A stretch of 64,000 nt of DNA from Cristatella mucedo (lineage: Eukaryota > Bryozoa > Phylactolaemata > Cristatellidae): positions 763,001-827,000 of the forward strand of contig WPIO01000079.1 in assembly GCA_009760855.2 (NCBI GenBank). The letters run 5' to 3'. Below the pieces are notes generated by a model. That model was not told the DNA's origin and did no database searches. It was given only the letters and a program-made list of their open reading frames with translations. Numbering within the stretch: position 1 is the first letter of the stretch; every line of letters starts with the position of its first letter. Positions 12,487-61,521 of this stretch are shown in pieces. The position numbers and the translations under genes were made by a program.

Positions 12487-13486
12487 GTGAGCGCGGCGGC
12501 GGTGGCGGCGGCGAGCCGGGGTATACCGCGGCCCGGTAGACGCGCGGGGCGCCGGCGCCGCCGCTCGGCGCGTCGTGGCGGCGGCGCGCCGGCACCGACT
12601 TGAGCGCTGTGCACGCATTCTTAAGTGCTCCGCACGCACACACCCCAGCCGTCCGGTCAGCGACGGCAAAGCGCCACGCGCGACACTCCGCGTTGACGTT
12701 GCGTCTCAGCCATCAAGTCTGCCAGCTTGGATTCTTTCAAATGCGATTCGTCAAATGCGATCGCCTAATTCGACTCGTAGTCACTTCTGATGAGCTCGAC
12801 TACCCGCTCCGTGTCTGTCGAAGGTGACAGACTGTGGGATTAAACAGCCACGTCGTAACCAAACAGCGGCGAGATGTGACTCAAATTTTTCTAGACTCCG
12901 CTTAATCTTTCCAAATCCAAATTGTTGCCGCTCTTTGGAAGATTTTCTCGGCCTGCTCGATTTTTACGGACGCCCCTCCCACTGCTTCCTGAGCATTTGG
13001 ACGCATCGATTTCGGGGACGCGCTAATTCATCGGCCGCGGGCCTCGAGATGGGACGCGAAGCGCCGCGAAGCGTCGAGCTCACACCGCTCGGGCTCACGC
13101 GACGGCCGCTCTTTGCTTTGCAGCACTACACGTGGACGGAAGTAGCTCAGCACGAGCAGTCAGCGTACTTGGCGGCCAGACGGGCTGGTCACATGACAGC
13201 TACCGCGAGACCGGGCAGTCCGTGCGGCAGCGCGCATTTCGGCGACAAAAGCAAGCGGGCGCGCCGGAGCTCGCCGTCGGAAGCCGGCTCACCACCTCGA
13301 GGCGGCGCCACCGAGCGCGAGCGGAACCGGATGCACGTGCTCAACGACGCGTTCGACGACTTGAGAAAGGTCGTTCCGCGGACCAACCTTAGCGAGCACC
13401 AAAAGCTGTCGAAAATCGCCACGCTGAAGCTGGCGATTCAGTACATTGACGCTCTCAATCGCATCCTGCAGAGCTACGGCCAATGA
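12295..13486 (+). CDS. Group A bHLH transcription factor, two exons
   Basis: The coding exons are 12295-12486 (64 codons) and 13124-13486 (120 codons plus stop), split by a 637-bp intron with donor CAG|GTGAGC and acceptor TTTGCTTTGCAG, phase 0. The 184-residue product has a Ser/Ala-rich N-terminus and a bHLH domain at its extreme C-terminus (about residues 126-181). The basic region with helix 1 reads [20 protein letters not shown], the loop RTNLSEHQ, and helix 2 [20 protein letters not shown]. ERxRM with the helix 1 core marks a DNA-binding group A factor that would recognise E-boxes, usually as a dimer with a daughterless/E protein. The KLSKIATL word and the eight-residue loop recall Olig/BHLHE22 factors, while TLKLAxxYID recalls Twist, so I leave the subfamily open. 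It is probably a nuclear developmental regulator. It is convergent with the receptor gene. Confidence 0.85.
13124..13486 (+). CDS. bHLH gene exon 2 (DNA-binding domain)
   Basis: This exon has 120 codons from [20 protein letters not shown] to RILQSYGQ and stop. A basic patch SKRARR precedes the domain and may add nuclear targeting. Only three residues follow helix 2, so there is no C-terminal extension. Confidence 0.9.
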   Translation, partial: HYTWTEVAQHEQSAYLAARRAGHMTATARPGSPCGSAHFGDKSKRARRSSPSEAGSPPRGGATERERNRMHVLNDAFDDLRKVVPRTNLSEHQKLSKIATLKLAIQYIDALNRILQSYGQ

Positions 13487-13489
13487 CCA

Positions 13490-15029
13490 GCGGCGGCGAC
13501 GCTCGGTGCGGCGACGCGGAGCTCTCGAGACCCCGGAGGACAGATTATTTGCAATCTCTACCCCTTACCCGCCCGACGGGCCACCCGGGTGCGACGCGTT
13601 TTTCACGTCGCACCTCCGCTACATGCTGACGAACGCCCGCGGTCTGCGCGCCGCCATCTGCGCGGCAACTTACTCCTTGTTTATTGTGTAAACGTTTTGA
13701 GTGTGTTTAAAGGAAAACGCTCTGCTGAATGGCGACGGCAGCGAGGCGATGGGCGGGCTGGATCCGGTGCGCGAAACGCCGCCACTCGCACCGAATTCGT
13801 GCAGTGCGAGTCTCAGGCAAGCGCGCGAGTGCAAGCAAAGGCATAAATAATAATAATGTAATAAATAAAAAATAACCGGACGTACATAATAATAAATAAA
13901 CGCCGCCGGACGTACGTAATAATTAGTAAACGCAACTGGACGAAGGAGACTCTTGTTCTATTCCTACGATCAGCTCGCAGCCTGTGGACTTGCCTCGCTG
14001 AGTCACACTAGTTCCGTCACGGAAGGCAACGCTGTGCCACCCTGCCGCTTGACGGAAGTGCGCCGTCTTGCCACGCGACGCAAGTGCGCCATCTGGCGGA
14101 GTGGGTGAGGGAAGGACAGACTTTCTCGCGTTAACTAGTAGAGATGGCGGCGTACATGTGCGTACGCGTGGAGAAGCGAGAGAGCGCTTACAAGGGGTGG
14201 CCGCGTCAGGGTACGCTGCGGTGCGGCACGACTGCTGGCCAAACGCGCCAGACGGACAGCCGCCATCAGCCGTAAGATGCCGAGCGCCGGCGGACGGCGC
14301 TCGGCTTCCGGGGCTAACGGCTTCGGAGCTTCCGGGGTGGGGCGCCCGGCTCGGTCGTCGACGACTGTACGACGCTAATCACTGAACGAGCGCACGCAGC
14401 AGCCGCAGCACTCGCGAGCGAGCGAGCGAGCGAAAACGGAAGTGACGCGCACGGTCGGCTCCAAACGCTTCGGGAAGCGGCGAGGACGCCAGGTTGGTGC
14501 GGAGCGCTCAGGACGGCGCGCGCAGCTCAGCGAGAGGGCACGAAATCTCCTTCCGCCTCGCCGACCTGGTCCTGGTCCGCGCGACCGCTGACTGCTTCGT
14601 CGCCTACTTTCTGGTGAGAAACGTTGCCGCAATGTTAGGGCACCTACGTGGCCACGACAGGAGGGCGACACTCGAGCGTTCCCGCGTTTTTGTCATTGCT
14701 TCAAGACTATTGCAATATTCAGGCACCGGCTTGTCCTACCAACACGGGCCTTGGGGGTTCTGGTAGTTTCAGACTCATGCTTCACGTTGCCATTACTTGA
14801 AAGCGTCTACTTGTTGACAGCAAGGCACTGATACGTATTGACAAAGCGTCTTTGGAGTGGTTCCGGTAGCCGCCGGCGGGTGCCAAGGCTGTATGCATCT
14901 GCACTCGCGAGTTGGAATCACATCCATCGCCTTAGTCAATCTTAGAACTGCTGAGGCTGTGTGACATCTGCTGCAGTGTATTCTTGCAGTCCAATTCTAC
15001 TCGCACCTGTGTCGCCTTTTAGTGACAGA
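13490..15029. other. 3' UTR of the bHLH gene and convergent intergenic region
   Basis: A GC-rich part at 14050-14600 includes GCGAGCGAGCGAGCG and a 10-bp hairpin (GCCGAGCGCC at 14279). No further exon recognised. Confidence 0.5.
13860..13865 (+). terminator. Candidate polyadenylation signal of the bHLH gene
   Basis: AATAAA about 375 bp after the stop codon, followed by more AATAAA words in an A/T-rich stretch (13840-13920). The same stretch holds a roughly 30-bp direct repeat containing GGACGTACRTAATAAT (about 13876-13936). Confidence 0.5.
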
Positions 15030-15230
15030 TGCTTCAGATGTGGATGTGACAGCGGTGACAGCCCAGGAGGTAGGAAAGGTGCTTATTCTTCACATCCAAG
15101 TTGCTGTGTTCGAATCCTGCTGTGGGCGACCTTCATTGCCAACTGCAAGCTGAGGCGATAGATGCTAAGGCTCTTCTGCCTCTACACAAACCAGGCAAAT
15201 ACAAAATCAATCAATACAAGATCATGTAAT
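15030..15230 (+). mobile_element. Second-family SINE, diverged copy
   Basis: TGTGTTCGAATCCTGCTGTG, then GCGACC...CAACTGCAAGCTGAGGCG, the family hairpin in degraded form. Confidence 0.6.
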
Positions 15231-15481
15231 GTTACTTTTTCTTGTATTCTGCTAGGCATTTTGCTGTCACCGAGGCGGCGAAAGTGCACGCCACGCCCAT
15301 CGGACGCCATCGAGATATTTTCGCTAGCAGCAACGCACGCTCGGCCACTCGCCCGAGAGAGCTAGCCTTCTCCCTAAGACTTCCGCGGAGTCGACGGCGG
15401 CGGCAGACGAAGTGCGGGTAACGCGCCAAGCCCTCGCCGACCGTCGGTCGTCCCCCCCTGCCCCCCCACACTGCGTGGGAC

Positions 15482-34116
<18,635 letters not shown>

Positions 34117-34929
34117 GCTGCTGCTGCTCTGTCGCAGTGTCAGTGCACAGCCCTACTCGGGCGCGTCGAAATGGCATGGCAGTCACCGAGCAGCTCCGAG
34201 CTCCGCGCTCCTCGAAGCCGCCGTCGAATCGATCGAGAGCCGCGAGCGAGCGCAGCCTCTGTTGAGCGTAATGAACTCGGCGCACAGCGCCCTCTGCGAA
34301 CGCGGGTCGTCGGACCTTCATTTCAATGTAAAATGGCCGTCCCTCACATCCGCGGCTTTGTGCGACACGCCTTCGTAGGCTGCGGCGTCAATTAAAATAG
34401 ACGCGAAGAAGTCAATCGTATGGCAACATTTCCTTCGATATCGGGCATGAAATATCCAAGCACAAAGTACCTAAACGCGAATCCTTTATTAATATTCTCA
34501 GCTCGTCAATAGGTCTCCCGCATTTGCCTTCGCGGTATATCTATGCCATTTGTCATGTAGCCGCTCGGTGTTAGTTGATCGCAGCCTTACTTTACGGAAA
34601 GTACGCTGCGTCTAACACTGCCGTTGATTTGTAGCTGCACGCATCCTTGGAGACGGAATACAATACGTACGCTGCCCATACGTGAGAAATGCAAGTCAAA
34701 CACATATCGCTTGGCTAACGTCTGTAGAAAATCACGAATGTCTTGAAAGCATGCTAACGGCTTCAGATGGACCGTGTGCAGTAATGTATCCAACGTGTAG
34801 AATTAGTACCGTCAGTCGTGTATTCTTTGTCCTCTCCCTCCTCTCTTGAATCGCCACATAAACTGTCTAGCTATTTACGTCGGTCTGGCAGCAACAGTCG
34901 GGTCCCGAGGCAGATATACTTGAAATTAG
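34117..34929. other. Receptor 5' flank
   Basis: CpG-rich near the start codon (34117-34330), then A/T-richer. I see no TATA box at a suitable distance; promoter details are unknown. Confidence 0.45.
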
Positions 34930-35450
34930 TCTCATCTAATTTCTATTATTATTATTTATTATTAGTATTGTAATAATAAGATTATGCATTTGCACTGTGC
35001 CCTCGGAGAACTAAAACTCTTTCTAGGCACCTTAGTCATGCCGGAAAGGAAGTGTGTCAATTGATTGGCGATATTGTGCTAAGCACGCATTGGACAATTC
35101 GCAAGGATTTGGAAAGTGCTGTGAGAAACGGGTGAATATCTGGCTTCTTTTTGAATGTCATTCAAGTCAGGGTGTGCCGTGACTGCAGTCGGGAGTGAGT
35201 TCCAGGCTTCGAGTGCAAGCAAGCTAGAGGCACGATCTGCAAACGATTCTGGGAGGTTCGTTTGAGGTGCAGCTAAATGACTCGAGGCAGAGGAGTGGAC
35301 GGTACGGTTGCCTAGCCTGATTGGAGGGTTGCCCCGATAGGTAGCCGGGAGCGGGAGAATAAAAGGACATAAAAGTGAGCGACAGAACTTACATAACCAC
35401 TCGCTCAACACTGATTTTACAGCTGCCGCGTCCGTTGCCACTTTAACCAA
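34930..35450 (-). mobile_element. LINE family 1-like, diverged subfamily
   Basis: The minus strand reads FADRASSLLALEAWNSLPTA, a relative of the family 1 C-terminus. It ends in a stem-loop and ATTATTATT tail. Flanked downstream (35568) by a family 2 tail. Confidence 0.7.
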
Positions 35451-35567
35451 TCATTAGTCCGCGGGACTCGAAGGCATAGATATACTTTTCCCACTCAAAC
35501 TTTCCGTCGGGCTTGGTGTGCAATAGCCTTTTGTGAAGAATGCCTACAGGCTATGCTTACTGCACAT

Positions 35568-35720
35568 TAATGTAATGTAATCTATCTCCGTCAGTAACGT
35601 CACAAAGATTATGCGGTGGTTGTTACGCAGGACAGCTTTCTATGGCGCACTCCAAGTCGAAGCGATTTTCGGTGGGCATGGGGTCGCCTACTGACTTTAT
35701 CTCGTTCTACGACTGACGTA
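35568..35720 (-). mobile_element. LINE family 2 3' tail
   Basis: AATGTAATGTAATCTATCTC followed by the inverse of the family 2 3' UTR. Confidence 0.75.
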
Positions 35721-37140
35721 GACTTTCTGATCTATCCGTTCTATCCAGTATCAGCAATTATATCCAAATTTGAACTGACGATACTACTGTAAGGGAAAAT
35801 TGCCCCGAGGCTACAGCATACATGCTAGCGATGCTTAGCTCCCACAATGCGTCACCGCGTTCGTTTGCAGGCATGATGATGAAATGTGTGTTGTCCTTGG
35901 ATGAATAAATAGTATCCCTCAAATCTATTTTAAAAGTATTCGTTACTTAGTCTGACTGCCACTTTTAACTTCCGACACACGATTCAGAGGTTCCTCCGCT
36001 CGCTAAACATCCTGCATCTGGAAACTAATACCAAGGGCGCGGGCAGAATTATTCGGTCTTGGGGTTGAATCCAGCCAGACCTGGAAGAGCTTTCTTTGCA
36101 CGAGGTCGATGATTTCTCTCTGCAATCTGCTCGGAAAACTTTTAATTCCAACTCTTGTCATCACTGTAACTGTGCATACTGTAGCTGCTTACGCATTTCT
36201 TGAAAACATATGTAGGCTGATACGTTCGCGCCAAAGGGCCACCAGCAGCAGCAGCGGCAGCAGCAGCAGCTTCCTCGTCAGCTTCTTTCGATGCAAAGAA
36301 ATTCTGTTATGAAATTCTCGCCCCAGTTTTGATATCCTGAAGCAGTGCGCCTCAGCGGAGCACCATTTGTCTGAACATCTCTTGAAACAGCCTAACTAGA
36401 ATGACCTACTTACACCACTCTTAGCAGTGCAATTCCTCACAAAATAATGTTAGCCTCTCGTAAGGCCTATACTGAACTAGTACGTCGAAGGCGCAAAACT
36501 CGTGCAGCCTTTCTCGCTCCCTAAAATAGCGGCAAAGCCATCTGGGGAAATTTTAAATATACGACTCCCACAAGCTTGCAGCGCAGCTGTGTGTGCATAT
36601 CGTATATTTATTTACATTTTTCACCTGCTAAATTCTAAAGCTCGGTAGCTCATCCTTGGAATCGCCACCGCGGAATCCCGGTCGCCATCCTTCGGCTCCG
36701 TTGTAGATCCGGTCCGATCTGGTCTGGAAACAGCGAGCTACCTGCACGAACGCTAATATATTTGGCGAGAACAGAAGGTCCTGCAACGGCTTTGTCGTGT
36801 CCCGCGCCACCTTCGCGTCTCAAGCCGTGCGGTCAGTTCTCCTACGCCGTGAGTTTGGGGGCTTCTCACCTTTAACCTTTAGCTTCTCACCATGCTTCTA
36901 ACCGGCAAGGGATCCTACCGCTGACTGCAATGAATGCCTTTGCCATTCACTGTATTGGATGCATTACTATTTCTCATATAAATTCCGACGACGGTTAGTA
37001 TACCCTCGATCGTGGCTATTTACCAGCCTGCAGAGCTGATTGAGGGTAGATGTCGAGAACATACTGAAAAGATTGGTCTAACGATCGAATAATCGGTTGG
37101 GATACCTTTCAAAATAAATAACTAAATAAAATTCACTTTT
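35721..37140. other. No gene recognised
   Basis: Mixed sequence; 36430-36570 vaguely resembles the linker that precedes LINE RT domains, but the match is too weak to call. Confidence 0.5.
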
Positions 37141-37215
37141 ATAGCACCCTAAAAGGACTTGATCTCTATTCAGGCATTTAAAATATTCCACTGCGCTCGA
37201 ACACATGACACCGGT
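37141..37215 (-). mobile_element. tRNA-derived SINE, 5'-damaged copy
   Basis: The tail and box B side match the copies at 40759 and 44773; the head is degraded. Confidence 0.7.
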
Positions 37216-37364
37216 TATCAAATACGTTTGACTTGATCTTGATCGTGGCGAGACGATAAAAGTAACCATTAAAAACAAATAGGCAAACCCTGTCTACCCG
37301 GACTAAACCGGAAGCGGTATATCTACAGACAAAAACGTCACCGATATATATAATTATATATATA

Positions 37365-37401
<37 letters not shown>

Positions 37402-37424
37402 AATCATAATATCAAATCATATAA

Positions 37425-37441
37425 TCAAATCCGGTACAGCC

Positions 37442-37478
<37 letters not shown>
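37425..37478. repeat. Solitary hAT end and (AT)n spacer, palindromic with the left TIR
   Basis: A 20-bp word at 37425-37444 is the exact inverse of the left end of the hAT element (37479-37498), separated by about 17 AT units. It is probably the relic of another copy or of an aberrant excision. A motif ATCAAATCAT repeats just outside. Confidence 0.8.
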
Positions 37479-40880
<3,402 letters not shown>

Positions 40881-41689
40881 ATCTCTTCATCATTTACAAC
40901 TGGCGTCCCAACTTGTTGACCTTCGGTACATTGAGGTACATGTTCGCAGCTTGTCGGGAGTATAAATCAGCAGAATGCACTTCGCAGCCGCAGCCAAGGG
41001 TTGGGGGACGAAAGGTTTGCAAGACATGTACCCTTCGAAAGTAACTGCAGTGCTTGCCAAGCACAACCGAACACGACTAATGACTGTCATTCGGCTACGC
41101 GCGCGCGTGTGCACGCACGACCGAAAGCTGAGCGTTTGCTCAGCCATGGCAACTATCGGACCATGGCTCTGGCCGATGGGTAAACATGCATTCTCTGTCG
41201 GTCTTGACAGCCCATAGCCGGAACTTCCTAACTGGCTGCTTATAACCAAGGTACTCACTAGCCAATATTGAGATGCTCTACAGTTACTCTAGTCGTGAAA
41301 TGAGCCAGTCGGAGAATAGCTCGGCTAATGGTGACTACCTAATGGCTAATGGAAGCACAGGTGCTTGATCCGTGGCGCTTACAGCGGTCCTGTTGGAAGG
41401 GATTGTCCACTGCTACAGGAGCAGCAGCAAGCTAAACCTTTGAGCCTAATCTCTTACCGCTCTAAACCCACTTCCTTATCTTGCTTTGTCAGTCCTCCCA
41501 TTTCTCTACTGTTACATATACATGTTTACTGGTACATATACACTACCTGCAAAGCCTTTTGCAAAGCAGGCTGTGTATATGTGATATATTTGATGGTATA
41601 CGTGATGGCCAGCATTGAAAATATGTAAAGCAATCAGAAAAGTTTCGGACGTATCTCCAGGCTCTATAAATAATCGCCAAAACGGTACG

Positions 41690-41695
41690 TTTATT
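41690..41695 (-). terminator. Polyadenylation signal of RPB1
   Basis: The minus strand reads AATAAA here, about 180 nt after the RPB1 stop codon. It is the first canonical signal downstream and gives a short 3' UTR. Confidence 0.6.
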
Positions 41696-41874
41696 GAACA
41701 AAATGCCAGATTACAATGCTTATTAACATGCCACAGCATGGCTCGATTGCATTGCACAGCATGGCCCGGGATCCGCGAGTAGAGAGCATGTTTGCAGTGC
41801 AAGCAACCAAGCTGCCTGTACTCTACAAGCAATCAATGCTGCTGCATCCATCAATCCGCTGCCCTGCGGCCGAT

Positions 41875-57145
<15,271 letters not shown>

Positions 57146-57964
57146 TTTCGTCCGGCGGTGGACGGTTCACACCGCCTACCAAATATATCGAATATCAGAA
57201 GTCAGCGGCGATATTCATCCGGAACAAAATTAAACTGTATTGTCACAGCACCACTTCGGCCATCTTTGTTTACCCTTATACTGGGCCTTTCGTACCGAAA
57301 TAGTCGATATTCCTACGCCCGCTTAGCTGCGCAACTACACTGGCTTCAGCACCCAGCGGACTGATGCTAGGTGTCGCTGCAAGCGCTATTTATACCGGCC
57401 ATAACGGATATCCGGCAGGATTAATCTGCGCCAAAGCTTGGATTAAAAAAAAACTGTTATGTCGCTTCCTGACTACTGTTACGCTGCTTTTTGACACCTT
57501 AAAGGATTCTTTAATCCAGCGCGATCATTAAACACCCGAGCGTGGATTGCGGTAGAGGGGCGGACGTTCAATGGCTGCCCTTGTACGCTCCTCGGACTAG
57601 TTGCTGCAGCACAAGCGTCGCGCACCAATCAGATACGACAGGCTCGGATGAGTTTTCTTGTGGTGTTTTCCAAACGGGCAGGCATATGCACGCAGCAGTC
57701 TCGCCGGCAGTCTCAACGGTCTAGGCGCTCGCTTGTAGGATCGCAATTAATCCGCTCACACAGCGACCGCACTCCGCTTCTACTTCTCTTCCGGGGGAGG
57801 GGCCGGCGACCCGGCGTGGACCCCGGCGTCGGTCCGAGCTGGGCGCGTTTACACAGCGAGTCTCGCTTCCTCCCTGCTTCTGTCCTGCTTGAGCCTTTGA
57901 TAGCCGAGATTGGTAGGCGGTCCAAGACTTAGGAAAGACTTAAAGAAGACTCGGAACCTATACG

Positions 57965-58428
57965 TGCTATGTGATGCGCCTGAATAGAGATTAAGTTATC
58001 TTTGGGCGCTAGACAAATGAATTATATAATACTATTCTACTCCTTTGCCAGCAATTGTGAAATGCCTAGAAAGAGTTATATTTCTCTGAAGATGCTATAT
58101 CAAACGTATTATTATTATTATTATTATTAGCATTGGCCAAGACTCAGGCAAGATTGAACGAACGACCAACCGTAGGTACCCTTAAGGTTATGCTTTCTCC
58201 TTTTACTTTGGAAAGCATGGCGGGCGAATCGACCGGCAATTATTGAAGCGTTCCACGAGAGTCCCTGTTTATAGGACACCGTGAGCTCGTTATATAAGAA
58301 TAATGAGACGCCGGGTGATTACGGCAATTGTGGAAGGTAAAAATTTTACAGCAAATGTAAAGCGCCTAGAGAGAGATTAAGTTCTCTGAGGGCGCTTTAT
58401 CAAGTGAATTATTATTATTATTATAAAA
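57965..58428 (+). mobile_element. Three stem-loop tails in a row
   Basis: Family 1-type stem-loops with ATT tails at about 57970-58042, 58050-58120 and 58345-58428. Each lacks an obvious RT region; they are short truncated insertions or SINE ends. Confidence 0.65.
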
Positions 58429-58429
58429 A

Positions 58430-60019
58430 TTCACCGGAAGGTGCATCGCGGAGGGCCATTTCCTGCCTCCTTAAAAAGAAAAGGCAATTTTCCGACGATC
58501 AGTGGCGAAACAATTATGAAAGCAGGACTTGGCGGAAGATTGGTCGTGTAAACTTCCAGCGAGAAGGACGACTGAAGTTTGACAGAAGCAAAGACTCGTA
58601 AACGCGGCTGAAAAGAGCCCACAGTTGGGTACGTAATGGCCAAACTCATAAAATCCTCTGTTCAGTTTAGCTCAGTCTCTCCGAAACATGCGCCCGTGGC
58701 TTCCGCTTCTATTGTACCAGCTGTCAAGAGATTTTAAGCAAGCGGTTACCCGGCGCCAGGCAGCGAGTCACTCCGCCTTCAACTTTATTACTTGTCTCAA
58801 CACTTCTACTCCGTCCGCCAGGTGTGTCTCGCTCTTTAATTCTGCTTCGCACACTTCCGCTTTCCTCTCTTATTCAGCCCGTCGCGGCAATCTCCGTTCA
58901 CGTTGATAATGGGAATCTTCGAGCCCAACAAGAAGTGCTTCAATCGGCGCGAATCATTACGCGCGCTGCCCACTTTAAAAATCAACGAGACTTGTCTTCA
59001 GCTGCCCCGCAAACTCCGCCGCTCCGGCGCCTGACTGTGTGGGGTCGGCTGGCCTCCATGCGGGCTCGGCCCGCAGCCGCCGAGCTAACGGCAGCGCACT
59101 CCGAAGCTGCTGCCCCCGTTGCGATTCGTATCGGTTCTCTCGTCAGTGCGAATGCGTGTAAGTACTCGCCACGAGAGGAATAGTCTCGCAGAGTCTCGCT
59201 TGCCCGGGCTACACTCACGATCGCGCTCCGCTCACGATCGCGCTCCAGCGAGAAACTAGTGACAGCGCTTGAAACGCGCGCCATCGCGAGAAGATTCGTC
59301 CTTAGCCGCCGTCCGTAGGCACGCCTCGACGCAAACAGCGTGCGATCTATGATGTCTGCGGAAGTCCGCGCTCAACCAGCCGAGTCCGGCGGTGCGGGCG
59401 GTGGCGGCGAACCGCGCGGCGGCGGCGATCTCAAGCTGAGCGGGCGCGATGTATGAACGGATGGCGTCGGAAGAGGCGCTAAGCGACCGGTCGCGGTTTC
59501 GGACCGCCGCCGCCGTCTTCGGATGACCGGCCCTCCTAGTTTCTGCGATGAGGAAGCGACTGGTCTTTTGCAGTACGTATCCGTTCCCTCAGTGCGGTCC
59601 GCGTATCCTTCCGTCAGTGTGTCCCACATCGCAGTTCAGATGAGGAAAGGGGGTAAAGATGAAAGCCGGACGTCGTGTCGCTACATTTAGACGACTGCTT
59701 TCGGCGTCTTGCGGCGTGCAAAGAGGAGCGGACAGTCGAGACCGATGCTCTAGCGCGTGCACGCACGCGCTGCTCGCCTGCACGAGCACGCCCGAGCATG
59801 CCCAAGCATGCCGCGGGCACTTCGCGGCCCAGGTCGTAGGTGCGCGTCGTGCGACGCGAAATTGTCTAACTGCGGCCTGCGGCTGCAAACCGTTCGCAGA
59901 CAACTGGGTCTCTTTGGCTGCAACGCAAATGAAGCTGATCAGACGCAGATCAGCAGCTCTGTACTACACTCGATCTTTCCTAAACAGGCGAGACCCCTAT
60001 CCTGGCCCCTGGGTCTTAG
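58430..60019. other. CpG-rich intergenic stretch without a recognised gene
   Basis: 59000-59450 is strongly CpG-rich with a tandem CTCACGATCGCGCTCC (59214-59247). Open frames on the minus strand at 58982-59284 have no homology I know. Confidence 0.45.
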
Positions 60020-60300
60020 TCGACTGGCGCTGGTGCTCGCACCTCACGAACCAGATCGTGAGATATGGGTTCGAGTCTGGCTGCTGGCAGTTCCTTATCG
60101 CTCTCGGCAAGCGGACGCGAATGCGGCCGTTGAAGCAGCCATTTTGTCTTTGCCTTTGACCTGGGACGTGCAGCCACTTTCTTATCTCGCCAATTCGGGG
60201 ATCCGTGTTTCCTCTGCAGCAAATGTAAAGCGCCTAAAAAGAGATTGAGTTCTCTGAAGGCGCTTTGTCAAGTGTATCATTATTATTATTATTATTATCC
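60020..60300 (+). mobile_element. SINE-like element with tRNA-like head and LINE tail
   Basis: Box B-like TATGGGTTCGAGTCTGG near 60063, about 120 bp of unrelated body, then AAATGTAAAGCGCCTAAAAA with its partner and a run of ATT repeats. Confidence 0.55.
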
Positions 60301-60569
60301 ATGCGGGGGGGGGCGCGGGCATATCGTCCGTAGGTGGACGGTCGGTCCGCCTCGGTGCCGGGCGGCCTCGCTTCCACAATCGAGGCGACGGCCTAGCGGG
60401 AGCTTTGCAACCAGCCGCGCCCCGTCCACGGCGAGCGGCGCCGGCAACAGATGCGAGCATCGGGGCCTCGTGTACGCCTGCGCGTCCGTCGGCTTCGCTA
60501 ACGATGTCAGAGCGACGTCGGGCTCGTCGGGAGGTGTGCACGTGGGCGAGCTGATTCAAGAGGCTCTAC

Positions 60570-60757
60570 TGAATCCGTCAGATTTCCACTTAGTTGGTAC
60601 TGAAAAATGCTCGCTCCTCACGACCTAGGTCGTGGGTTCGAATCCTGCAGTGGGCGATCCTCAATCGCCAACCGCAAGCGGTGGCGATAGCCGTTAAAGC
60701 TCCTTGGCCGCTATGAAAATGCGGCTACTGAATCCGCTATTCATTCATATTATTATT
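60570..60757 (+). mobile_element. Second tRNA-derived SINE family
   Basis: Box B GTGGGTTCGAATCCTGC followed by a hairpin (AATCGCCAACCGCAAGCGGT) and a 3' part ending in ATTATTATTATG. Relatives at 31069-31292, 15030-15230 and perhaps 28195-28325. Confidence 0.7.
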
Positions 60758-61521
60758 ATGTAGGAAAGCTGCGGCGCTAGCTCTTGTTTTGCGTTCCGTC
60801 TGCGAGCAAGTTCTGGCGCGGTCGCTACAGGGTGCTATCGTTCGCATCAAGGGGCGATCGTAATTTTAGACGCTAGAGAAATTATCCTTCTTTGAAGGCT
60901 CCTTGCACCGCTATGTGAATTTCCGGACACGAGACGAATGGGTCTGCAGACGCTCCCTACCCGCTTGCCTGCCGCGCGGACCTTGGGGCTCTCCCAGAAT
61001 GAAGAATGAACTAGTGAATCACAGCATGCTGCAAAACCTCTCCGTGCAGCGCCTCAGCTTCGGCTCGAAGCCTCAAAGCGTTTCTCCAGAAGGTGAAGGC
61101 TGCAGAGCCTTTCCGGTCATCGCTCGTGTAGCGCACAGAATCGGGAGTTTTTCCTCAGAAGAGTATATCCGTTAATTTTTAAAGAAACTAAATTATTTCT
61201 ACTGTGGAGCGGCTACACGAGGCACCTGCCGGGAAACGCGCCATTGTCTCGCAGCTGAGTGGTCTGCCACCAACAGGTGGCGCCACGAGGCCTGGAAGGA
61301 TGCCGCACAACTGTCTTTCATGAGATATCGCCATCAGCGCTAGCATAGAAAAATGTTTACGACCCTCTAAATACGGCTTTTAGCATTATTAGAGCCCTCT
61401 GGGCATGAAATAACACCCGTCTAGTCATCATTATACTCGTTTTACCCAATATATTAGACAAACAAGAGAAAATGAGACATATTAGACGTTACAAATATCA
61501 TTTTATTATGTAAATATATTA
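60758..61521. other. No gene recognised
   Basis: Ordinary mixed sequence between SINE and MITE-like elements. Confidence 0.6.

Noticed and set aside
12824-13123. In-frame extension of the bHLH second exon upstream to 12824
   Set aside because: It lacks an ATG, contains no conserved wording, and a strong acceptor at 13123/13124 in phase with the exon 1 donor explains the boundary.
60600-60757. Possible tRNA gene from a good B box
   Set aside because: No pairing acceptor or D arm; the same sequence recurs with a SINE 3' part, so it is a retroposon.
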